64,000 nt of DNA from Apostichopus japonicus (taxonomy: Eukaryota > Echinodermata > Holothuroidea > Aspidochirotida > Stichopodidae): the NCBI RefSeq assembly GCF_037975245.1, contig NC_092572.1, positions 9,690,001 to 9,754,000 of the forward strand, given 5' to 3'. The translations under genes were made by a program, and so were the position numbers. Below the pieces are notes generated by a model. It did no database searches. It had not been told where the DNA came from and was given only the letters and a program-made list of their open reading frames with translations. Each line of letters opens with the position of its first letter. The stretch's first letter is position 1. Shown here in pieces: positions 55,101 through 64,000 of this stretch.

Positions 55101-57420
55101 AACCCCGGGTGATGACGCCTTTTGCCGATCTTTTACAGCAAGTGCCTACACGGGGAGCTGTAAGTATTAGTTAATCCACCTAATATCTCAGTCCATACAG
55201 TGGCGGGATGGCTCGGCGCACTGTACGAGCTCATGATCGAGACTCTCTTTTGCATCCCTGGTTCGAACCCCGGGTGATGACGTCTTTTGCCGATCTTTTA
55301 CAGCAAGTGCCTACACGGGGAGCTGTAAGTATTAGTTAATCCACCTAATATCTCAGTCCATACAGTGGCGGGATGGCTCGGCGCACTGTACGAGCTCATG
55401 ATCGAGACTCTCTTTTGCATCCCTGGTTCGAACCCCGGGTGATGACGTCTTTTGCCGATCTTTTACAGCAAGTGCCTACACGGGGAGCTGTAAGTATTAG
55501 TTAATCCACCTAATATCTCAGTCCATACAGTGGCGGGATGGCTCGGCGCACTGTACGAGCTCATGATCGAGACTCTCTTTTGCATCCCTGGTTCGAACCC
55601 CGGGTGATGACGTCTTTTGCCGATCTTTTACAGCAAGTGCCTACACGGGGAGCTGTAAGTATTAGTTAATCCACCTAATATCTCAGTCCATACAGTGGCG
55701 GGATGGCTCGGCGCACTGTACGAGCTCATGATCGAGACTCTCTTTTGCATCCCTGGTTCGAACCCCGGGTGATGACGTCTTTTGCCGATCTTTTACAGCA
55801 AGTGCCTACACGGGGAGCTGTAAGTATTAGTTAATCCACCTAATATCTCAGTCCATACAGTGGCGGGATGGCTCGGCGCACTGTACGAGCTCATGATCGA
55901 GACTCTCTTTTGCATCCCTGGTTCGAACCCCGGGTGATGACGTCTTTTGCCGATCTTTTACAGCAAGTGCCTACACGGGGAGCTGTAAGTATTAGTTAAT
56001 CCACCTAATATCTCAGTCCATACAGTGGCGGGATGGCTCGGCGCACTGTACGAGCTCATGATCGAGACTCTCTTTTGCATCCCTGGTTCGAACCCCGGGT
56101 GATGACGCCTTTTGCCGATCTTTTACAGCAAGTGCCTACACGGGGAGCTGTAAGTATTAGTTAATCCACCTAATATCTCAGTCCATACAGTGGCGGGATG
56201 GCTCGGCGCACTGTACGAGCTCATGATCGAGACTCTCTTTTGCATCCCTGGTTCGAACCCCGGGTGATGACGCCTTTTGCCGATCTTTTACAGCAAGTGC
56301 CTACACGGGGAGCTGTAAGTATTAGTTAATCCACCTAATATCTCAGTCCATACAGTGGCGGGATGGCTCGGCGCACTGTACGAGCTCATGATCGAGACTC
56401 TCTTTTGCATCCCTGGTTCGAACCCCGGGTGATGACGTCTTTTGCCGATCTTTTACAGCAAGTGCCTACACGGGGAGCTGTAAGTATTAGTTAATCCACC
56501 TAATATCTCAGTCCATACAGTGGCGGGATGGCTCGGCGCACTGTACGAGCTCATGATCGAGACTCTCTTTTGCATCCCTGGTTCGAACCCCGGGTGATGA
56601 CGTCTTTTGCCGATCTTTTACAGCAAGTGCCTACACGGGGAGCTGTAAGTATTAGTTAATCCACCTAATATCTCAGTCCATACAGTGGCGGGATGGCTCG
56701 GCGCACTGTACGAGCTCATGATCGAGACTCTCTTTTGCATCCCTGGTTCGAACCCCGGGTGATGACGCCTTTTGCCGATCTTTTACAGCAAGTGCCTACA
56801 CGGGGAGCTGTAAGTATTAGTTAATCCACCTAATATCTCAGTCCATACAGTGGCGGGATGGCTCGGCGCACTGTACGAGCTCATGATCGAGACTCTCTTT
56901 TGCATCCCTGGTTCGAACCCCGGGTGATGACGCCTTTTGCCGATCTTTTACAGCAAGTGCCTACACGGGGAGCTGTAAGTATTAGTTAATCCACCTAATA
57001 TCTCAGTCCATACAGTGGCGGGATGGCTCGGCGCACTGTACGAGCTCATGATCGAGACTCTCTTTTGCATCCCTGGTTCGAACCCCGGGTGATGACGTCT
57101 TTTGCCGATCTTTTACAGCAAGTGCCTACACGGGGAGCTGTAAGTATTAGTTAATCCACCTAATATCTCAGTCCATACAGTGGCGGGATGGCTCGGCGCA
57201 CTGTACGAGCTCATGATCGAGACTCTCTTTTGCATCCCTGGTTCGAACCCCGGGTGATGACGTCTTTTGCCGATCTTTTACAGCAAGTGCCTACACGGGG
57301 AGCTGTAAGTATTAGTTAATCCACCTAATATCTCAGTCCATACAGTGGCGGGATGGCTCGGCGCACTGTACGAGCTCATGATCGAGACTCTCTTTTGCAT
57401 CCCTGGTTCGAACCCCGGGT
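16171..57420 (+). repeat. Highly homogeneous core of the left array
   Basis: About 250 units in which, apart from T8/C8, only about a dozen private substitutions were seen by eye: near 19090, 20887, 24643, 26432, 27257, 30249, 31549, 34757, 39635-39636, 40793, 44654 with 44664, and 49036. None was seen from about 49.1 to 57.4 kb. No length variant was seen. There is no gene or inserted element in this stretch. Such uniformity indicates recent expansion or strong homogenisation. Confidence 0.85.
26401..27390 (+). repeat. Possible 5-unit duplication marked by G32A
   Basis: Units 26401 and 27226 share G32A (CAGCAAATGCC) and lie exactly 825 bp (5 units) apart. All units between are T8 type, so the barcode gives no further support. 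Confidence 0.45.
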
Positions 57421-57585
57421 GATGACGTCTTTTGCCGATCTTTTACAGCAAGTGCCTACACGGGGAGCTGTAAGTATTAGTTAATCCACCTAATATCTCA
57501 GTCCATACAGTGGCGGGATGGCTCGGCGCACTGTACGAGCTCATGATCGAGACTCTCTTTTGCATCCCTGGTTCGAACCCCGGGT

Positions 57586-58412
57586 GATGACGTCCTTTTG
57601 CCGATCTTTTACAGCAAGTGCCTACACGGGGAGCTGTAAGTATTAGTTAATCCACCTAATATCTCAGTCCATACAGTGGCGGGATGGCTCGGCGCACTGT
57701 ACGAGCTCATGATCGAGACTCTCTTTTGCATCCCTGGTTCGAACCCCGGGTGATGACGTCTTTTGCCGATCTTTTACAGCAAGTGCCTACACGGGGAGCT
57801 GTAAGTATTAGTTAATCCACCTAATATCTCAGTCCATACAGTGGCGGGATGGCTCGGCGCACTGTACGAGCTCATGATCGAGACTCTCTTTTGCATCCCT
57901 GGTTCGAACCCCGGGTGATGACGTCTTTTGCCGATCTTTTACAGCAAGTGCCTACACGGGGAGCTGTAAGTATTAGTTAATCCACCTAATATCTCAGTCC
58001 ATACAGTGGCGGGATGGCTCGGCGCACTGTACGAGCTCATGATCGAGACTCTCTTTTGCATCCCTGGTTCGAACCCCGGGTGATGACGTCTTTTGCCGAT
58101 CTTTTACAGCAAGTGCCTACACGGGGAGCTGTAAGTATTAGTTAATCCACCTAATATCTCAGTCCATACAGTGGCGGGATGGCTCGGCGCACTGTACGAG
58201 CTCATGATCGAGACTCTCTTTTGCATCCCTGGTTCGAACCCCGGGTGATGACGTCCTTTTGCCGATCTTTTACAGCAAGTGCCTACACGGGGAGCTGTAA
58301 GTATTAGTTAATCCACCTAATATCTCAGTCCATACAGTGGCGGGATGGCTCGGCGCACTGTACGAGCTCATGATCGAGACTCTCTTTTGCATCCCTGGTT
58401 CGAACCCCGGGT
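57586..58412 (+). repeat. 166-bp units with an extra C at both ends of a five-unit block
   Basis: Units 57586 and 58247 read CGTCCTTTTG where others read CGTCTTTTG, each 166 bp long. They lie 661 bp apart, four units counting the inserted base. Identical rare indels at a whole-unit distance suggest duplication of a short block rather than two errors. The following unit (58413) is C8 type. Confidence 0.65.
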
Positions 58413-59072
58413 GATGACGCCTTTTGCCGATCTTTTACAGCAAGTGCCTACACGGGGAGCTGTAAGTATTAGTTAATCCACCTAATATCTCAGTCCATAC
58501 AGTGGCGGGATGGCTCGGCGCACTGTACGAGCTCATGATCGAGACTCTCTTTTGCATCCCTGGTTCGAACCCCGGGTGATGACGTCTTTTGCCGATCTTT
58601 TACAGCAAGTGCCTACACGGGGAGCTGTAAGTATTAGTTAATCCACCTAATATCTCAGTCCATACAGTGGCGGGATGGCTCGGCGCACTGTACGAGCTCA
58701 TGATCGAGACTCTCTTTTGCATCCCTGGTTCGAACCCCGGGTGATGACGTCTTTTGCCGATCTTTTACAGCAAGTGCCTACACGGGGAGCTGTAAGTATT
58801 AGTTAATCCACCTAATATCTCAGTCCATACAGTGGCGGGATGGCTCGGCGCACTGTACGAGCTCATGATCGAGACTCTCTTTTGCATCCCTGGTTCGAAC
58901 CCCGGGTGATGACGTCTTTTGCCGATCTTTTACAGCAAGTGCCTACACGGGGAGCTGTAAGTATTAGTTAATCCACCTAATATCTCAGTCCATACAGTGG
59001 CGGGATGGCTCGGCGCACTGTACGAGCTCATGATCGAGACTCTCTTTTGCATCCCTGGTTCGAACCCCGGGT

Positions 59073-59168
59073 GATGACGCCTTTTGCCGATCTTTTACAG
59101 CAAGTGCCTACACGGGGAGCTGTAAGTATTAGTTAATCCACCTAATATCTCAGTCCATACAGTGGCGG
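59073..59168 (+). repeat. Left-subfamily partial unit ending at the gap
   Basis: Positions 1-96 of a C8-type unit, with G14, A38 and G96 still visible, so left-subfamily sequence reaches the very edge of the gap. Confidence 0.9.
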
Positions 59169-59268
59169 NNNNNNNNNNNNNNNNNNNNNNNNNNNNNNNN
59201 NNNNNNNNNNNNNNNNNNNNNNNNNNNNNNNNNNNNNNNNNNNNNNNNNNNNNNNNNNNNNNNNNNNN
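59169..59268. other. Assembly gap, 100 N
   Basis: Exactly 100 consecutive N, the conventional placeholder for a gap of unknown size. The left flank stops at unit position 96 and the right flank resumes at about position 159. An in-register gap would be about 62 bp plus a multiple of 165, which 100 does not satisfy. Confidence 0.98.
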
Positions 59269-59365
59269 CCCGGGTGATGACGTCTTTTCCCGATCTTTTA
59301 CAGCAAGTGCCTGCACGGGGAGCTGTAAGTATTAGTTAATCCACCTAATATCTCAGTCCATACAG

Positions 59366-59376
59366 TGGCGCGATGG
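59366..59376 (+). promoter_or_regulatory. Pol III A-box-like motif, right-subfamily copy
   Basis: TGGCGCGATGG is closer than the left copy to the usual SINE A box. With C96 the D-stem GCGC/GCGC is fully paired. Right units therefore keep the more tRNA-like 5' half and may be nearer the ancestral sequence. Confidence 0.6.
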
Positions 59377-59424
59377 CTCGGCGCACTGTACGAGCTGATG
59401 ATCGAGACTCTCTTTTGCATCCGT

Positions 59425-59435
59425 GGTTCGAACCC
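59425..59435 (+). promoter_or_regulatory. Pol III B-box-like motif, right-subfamily copy
   Basis: GGTTCGAACCC is identical to the left copy, 59 bp from the A box start. The T-stem is weaker here because G148 faces G162 in addition to the T149-C161 mismatch found in both subfamilies. Confidence 0.7.
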
Positions 59436-59935
59436 CGGGTGATGACGTCTTTTCCCGATCTTTTACAGCAAGTGCCTGCACGGGGAGCTGTAAGTATTAG
59501 TTAATCCACCTAATATCTCAGTCCATACAGTGGCGCGATGGCTCGGCGCACTGTACGAGCTGATGATCGAGACTCTCTTTTGCATCCGTGGTTCGAACCC
59601 CGGGTGATGACGTCTTTTCCCGATCTTTTACAGCAAGTGCCTGCACGGGGAGCTGTAAGTATTAGTTAATCCACCTAATATCTCAGTCCATACAGTGGCG
59701 CGATGGCTCGGCGCACTGTACGAGCTGATGATCGAGACTCTCTTTTGCATCCGTGGTTCGAACCCCGGGTGATGACGTCTTTTCCCGATCTTTTACAGCA
59801 AGTGCCTGCACGGGGAGCTGTAAGTATTAGTTAATCCACCTAATATCTCAGTCCATACAGTGGCGCGATGGCTCGGCGCACTGTACGAGTTGATGATCGA
59901 GACTCTCTTTTGCATCCGTGGTTCGAACCCCGGGT

Positions 59936-62745
59936 GATGACGTCTTTCCCGATCTTTTACAGCAAGTGCCTGCACGGGGAGCTGTAAGTATTAGTTAATC
60001 CACCTAATATCTCAGTCCATACAGTGGCGCGATGGCTCGGCGCACTGTACGAGCTGATGATCGAGACTCTCTTTTGCATCCGTGGTTCGAACCCCGGGTG
60101 ATGACGTCTTTTCCCGATCTTTACAGCAAGTGCCTGCACGGGGAGCTGTAAGTATTAGTTAATCCACCTAATATCTCAGTCCATACAGTGGCGCGATGGC
60201 TCGGCGCACTGTACGAGCTGATGATCGAGACTCTCTTTTGCATCCGTGGTTCGAACCCCGGGGTGATGACCGTCTTTTCCCGATCTTTTACAGCAAGTGC
60301 CTGCACGGGGAGCTGTAAGTATTAGTTAATCCACCTAATATCTCAGTCCATACAGTGGCGCGATGGCTCGGCGCACTGTACGAGCTTGATGATCGAGACT
60401 CTCTTTTGCATCCGTGGTTCGAACCCCGGGTGATGACGTCTTTCCCGATCTTTTACAGCAAGTGCCTGCACGGGGAGCTGTAAGTATTAGTTAATCCACC
60501 TAATATCTCAGTCCATACAGTGGCGCGATGGCTCGGCGCACTGTACGAGCTGATGATCGAGACTCTCTTTTGCATCCGTGGTTCGAACCCCGGGTGATGA
60601 CGTCTTTTCCCGATCTTTTACAGCAAGTGCCTGCACGGGGAGCTGTAAGTATTAGTTAATCCACCTAATATCTCAGTCCATACAGTGGCGCGATGGCTCG
60701 GCGCACTGTACGAGTTGATGATCGAGACTCTCTTTTGCATCCGTGGTTCGAACCCCGGGTGATGACGTCTTTTCCCGATCTTTTACAGCAAGTGCCTGCA
60801 CGGGGAGCTGTAAGTATTAGTTAATCCACCTAATTATCTCAGTCCATACAGTGGCGCGATGGCTCGGCGCACTGTACGAGCTGATGATCGAGACTCTCTT
60901 TTGCATCCGTGGTTCGAACCCCGGGTGATGACGTCCTTTTCCCGATCTTTTACAGCAAGTGCCTGCACGGGGAGCTGGTAAGTATTAGTTAATCCACCTA
61001 ATATCTCAGTCCATACAGTGGCGCGATGGCTCGGCGCACTGTACGAGTTGATGATCGAGACCTCTTTTGCATCCGTGGTTCGAACCCCGGGTGATGACGT
61101 CTTTTCCCGATCTTTTACAGCAAGTGCCTGCACGGGGAGCTGTAAGTATTAGTAATCCACCTAATATCTCAGTCCATACAGTGGCGCGATGGCTCGGCGC
61201 ACTGTACGAGCTGATGATCGAGACTCTCTTTTGCATCCGTGGTTCGAACCCCGGGTGATGACGTCTTTTTCCGATCTTTTACAGCAAGGTGCCTTGCACG
61301 GGGAGCTGTAAGTATTAGTTAATCCACCTAATATCTCAGTCCATACAGTGGCGCGGATGGCTCGGCGCACTGTACGAGCTGATGATCGAGACTCTCTTTT
61401 GCATCCGTGGTTCGAACCCCGGGTGATGACGTCTTTTCCCGATTCTTTTACAGCAAGTGCCTGCACGGGGAGCTGTAAGTATTAGTTAATCCACCTAATA
61501 TCTCAGTCCATACAGTGGCGCGATGGCTCGGCGCACTGTACGAGCTGATGATCGAGACTCTCTTTTGCATCCGTGGTTCGAAACCCCGGGTGATGACGTC
61601 TTTTCCCGATCTTTTACAGCAAGTGCCTGCACGGGGAGCTGTAATTATTAGTTAATCCACCTAATATCTCAGTCCATACAGTGGCGCGATGGCTCGGCGC
61701 ACTGTACGAGCTGATGATCGAGACTCTCTTTTGCATCCGTGGTTCGAACCCGGGTGATGACGTCTTTTCCCGATCTTTTACAGCAAGTGCCTGCACGGGG
61801 AGCTGTAAGTATTAGTTAATCCACCTAATATCTCAGTCCATACAGTGGCGCGATGGCTCGGCGCACTGTACGAGCTGATGATCGAGACTCTCTTTTGCAT
61901 CCGTGGTTCGAACCCCGGGTGATGACGTCTTTTCCGACTTTTACAGCAAGTGCCTGCACGGGGAGCTGTAAGTATTAGTTAATCCACCTAATATCTCAGT
62001 CCATACAGTGGCGCGATGGCTCGGCGCACTGTACGAGCTGATGATCGAGACTCTCTTTTGCATCCGTGGTTCGAACCCCGGGTGATGACGTCTTTCCCGA
62101 TCTTTTACAGCAAGTGCCTGCACGGGAGCTGTAAGTATTAGTTAATCCACCTAATATCTCAGTCCATACAGTGGCGCGATGGATCGGCGCACTGTACGAG
62201 CTGATGATCGAGACTCTCTTTTGCATCCGTGGTTCGAACCCCGGGGGTGATGACGTCTTTTCCCGATCTTTTACAGCAAGTGCCTGCACGGGGAGCTGTA
62301 AGTATTAGTTAATCCACCTAATATCTCAGTCCATACAGTGGCGCGATGGCTCGGCGCACTGTACGAGCTGATGATCGAGACTCTCTTTTGCATCCGTGGT
62401 TCGAACCCCGGGTGATGACGTCTTTTCCCGATCTTTTACAGCAAGTGCCTGCACGGGGAGCTGTAAGTATTAGTTAATCCACCTAATATCTCAGTCCATA
62501 CAGTGGCGCGATGGCTCGGCGCACTGTACGAGCTGATGATCGAGACTCCTCTTTTGCATCCGTGGTTTCGAACCCCGGGTGATGACGTCTTTTCCCGATC
62601 TTTTACAGCAAGTGCCTGCACGGGGAGCTGTAAGTATTAGTTAATCCACCTAATATCTCAGTCCATACAGTGGCGCGATGGCTCGGCGCACTGTACGAGT
62701 TGATGATCGAGACTCTCTTTTGCATCCGTGGTTCGAACCCCGGGT
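59936..62745 (+). other. Cluster of single-base indels in the right array
   Basis: Sixteen of 17 consecutive units carry plus or minus 1-2 base changes, mostly in homopolymers: the T4 runs, CCCC/GGG around 158-164, and GGGG at 42-45. Examples lie near 59944, 60121, 60261, 60387, 60834, 60934, 61270-61295, 61582, 61936, 62126, 62245 and 62548. Substitutions are few. This is the pattern of unpolished long-read consensus or low coverage. Real decay at an array edge is less likely because it would add substitutions too. Confidence 0.7.
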
Positions 62746-63900
62746 GATGACGTCTTTTCCCGATCTTTTACAGCAAGTGCCTGCACGGGGAGCTGTAAGT
62801 ATTAGTTAATCCACCTAATATCTCAGTCCATACAGTGGCGCGATGGCTCGGCGCACTGTACGAGCTGATGATCGAGACTCTCTTTTGCATCCGTGGTTCG
62901 AACCCCGGGTGATGACGTCTTTTCCCGATCTTTTACAGCAAGTGCCTGCACGGGGAGCTGTAAGTATTAGTTAATCCACCTAATATCTCAGTCCATACAG
63001 TGGCGCGATGGCTCGGCGCACTGTACGAGTTGATGATCGAGACTCTCTTTTGCATCCGTGGTTCGAACCCCGGGTGATGACGTCTTTTCCCGATCTTTTA
63101 CAGCAAGTGCCTGCACGGGGAGCTGTAAGTATTAGTTAATCCACCTAATATCTCAGTCCATACAGTGGCGCGATGGCTCGGCGCACTGTACGAGTTGATG
63201 ATCGAGACTCTCTTTTGCATCCGTGGTTCGAACCCGGGTGATGACGTCTTTTCCCGATCTTTTACAGCAAGTGCCTGCACGGGGAGCTGTAAGTATTAGT
63301 TAATCCACCTAATATCTCAGTCCATACAGTGGCGCGATGGCTCGGCGCACTGTACGAGCTGATGATCGAGACTCTCTTTTGCATCCGTGGTTCGAACCCC
63401 GGGTGATGACGTCTTTTCCCGATCTTTTACAGCAAGTGCCTGCACGGGGAGCTGTAAGTATTAGTTAATCCACCTAATATCTCAGTCCATACAGTGGCGC
63501 GATGGCTCGGCGCACTGTACGAGCTGATGATCGAGACTCTCTTTTGCATCCGTGGTTCGAACCCCGGGTGATGACGGTCTTTTCCCGATCTTTTACAGCA
63601 AGTGCCTGCACGGGGAGCTGTAAGTATTAGTTAATCCACCTAATATCTCAGTCCATACAGTGGCGCGATGGCTCGGCGCACTGTACGAGCTGATGATCGA
63701 GACTCTCTTTTGCATCCGTGGTTCGAACCCCGGGTGATGACGTCTTTTCCCGATCTTTTACAGCAAGTGCCTGCACGGGGAGCTGTAAGTATTAGTTAAT
63801 CCACCTAATATCTCAGTCCATACAGTGGCGCGATGGCTCGGCGCACTGTACGAGCTGATGATCGAGACTCTCTTTTGCATCCGTGGTTCGAACCCCGGGT

Positions 63901-64000
63901 GATGACGTCTTTTCCCGATCTTTTACAGCAAGTGCCTGCACGGGGAGCTGTAAGTATTAGTTAATCCACCTAATATCTCAGTCCATACAGTGGCGCGATG
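63901..64000 (+). repeat. Right-subfamily unit cut by the window end
   Basis: Positions 1-100 of a unit with C14, G38 and C96. The array is still in register at the last base, so no array boundary is visible in this window. Confidence 0.95.

Larger units (their letters stand above)
1..59168 (+). repeat. 165-bp tRNA-like satellite array, left subfamily
   Basis: Head-to-tail tandem array with units starting at 1, 166, 331 and so on every 165 bp. The register is unbroken to 57585, so four units span exactly 660 bp. About 358 complete units and one 96-bp partial unit are present. The left-subfamily state at the diagnostic positions is G14, A38, G96, C122 and C148. Position 8 is polymorphic, T in roughly three quarters of units and C in the rest. 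Other differences are rare private substitutions. The unit is about 51% GC with 10 CpG. All six frames are closed by stops within each unit, so nothing is coding. The only length changes seen are one extra C in units 57586 and 58247. The array starts before the window and runs into a gap, so its true size is unknown. Confidence 0.98.
59269..64000 (+). repeat. 165-bp tRNA-like satellite array, right subfamily
   Basis: After 7 bp of a broken unit come 28 complete units from 59276 to 63900 and a 100-bp partial unit. They differ from the left subfamily at five positions in all or nearly all units: C14, G38, C96, G122 and G148. Position 8 is T where the site is intact. Six units (59771, 60596, 60927, 62581, 62911, 63076) also carry C120T. 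Unit lengths vary from 163 to 168 bp because of single-base indels. Minus-strand reading frames of about 60 codons appear only where such indels join two shorter frames, so none is a gene. The array continues beyond the window. Confidence 0.97.

Noticed and set aside
59095-59316. Reading frame across the N gap
   Set aside because: Its middle is unknown sequence of placeholder length and it joins two subfamilies, so the frame has no meaning.
61067-61258. Plus-strand 63-codon reading frame
   Set aside because: It crosses the satellite unit 61093 and depends on the indels near 61061 and 61153. No ribosome-binding or splice context and no conserved domain.
30249-61645. G54T (GTAATTATTAG) in both a left unit (30196) and a right unit (61592)
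   Set aside because: The rest of each unit is fully typical of its own subfamily, and the right copy lies in the error-prone stretch, so independent change or error is simpler than exchange.
59793-63280. Family of ~60-codon minus-strand genes with near-identical products
   Set aside because: They exist only in units with frame-shifting indels, start at GTG within a noncoding repeat, and the undisturbed unit has only a ~42-codon frame ending in TGA. They are by-products of repetition and indels.
1-64000. CRISPR array
   Set aside because: The whole 165-bp period is repeated with no unique spacers, and the context is eukaryotic satellite DNA.

Overview
This window is one continuous tandem satellite array with no protein-coding gene. 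A 165-bp unit repeats head to tail from the first base to the last. About 358 complete units plus one partial unit lie in 1-59168. A run of exactly 100 N follows (59169-59268). Then come 28 complete units and one window-truncated unit of a second, closely related subfamily (59276-64000). All units point the same way. No inserted element, inversion or single-copy spacer was seen.

The unit looks tRNA- or SINE-derived. Counting from the G of GATGACG as position 1, it has a Pol III A-box-like motif at 91-101 followed by a D-arm-like hairpin, and a perfect B-box-like motif at 150-160 inside a T-arm-like hairpin. The acceptor stem and anticodon stem do not pair, so it is not a working tRNA gene. 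The remaining ~90 bp hold two more small hairpins (23-53 and 55-75), an AT-rich stretch and two T4 runs. Internal Pol III promoters of this kind mean a eukaryote. The SINE-like head and the lack of CpG depletion (10 CpG per unit, near expectation) suggest an animal, perhaps an invertebrate, but the species cannot be named from this window.

Layout: (1) 1 to ~16.2 kb, the most variable part of the left array, where shared rare variants show block duplications of 13 and 10 units; (2) ~16.2-57.4 kb, a very homogeneous core with a rare private change only every ~20 units; (3) 57.4-59.2 kb, the same subfamily with two units carrying one extra C; (4) the N gap; (5) 59.3-64 kb, the second subfamily, differing at five fixed positions and carrying many single-base indels, clustered at 59.9-62.6 kb, that look more like sequencing or assembly error than biology. 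The left array also carries a T/C polymorphism at position 8 (about one quarter C) that acts as a barcode.

Nothing here works as a gene system. The plausible roles are structural (centromeric, pericentromeric or other heterochromatin; 165 bp suits one nucleosome per unit) or as a source of short Pol III or satellite RNA. Both are inferences. The most interesting points are the tRNA-like origin of a megasatellite-scale array, the abrupt subfamily switch at the gap, and the readable amplification history.
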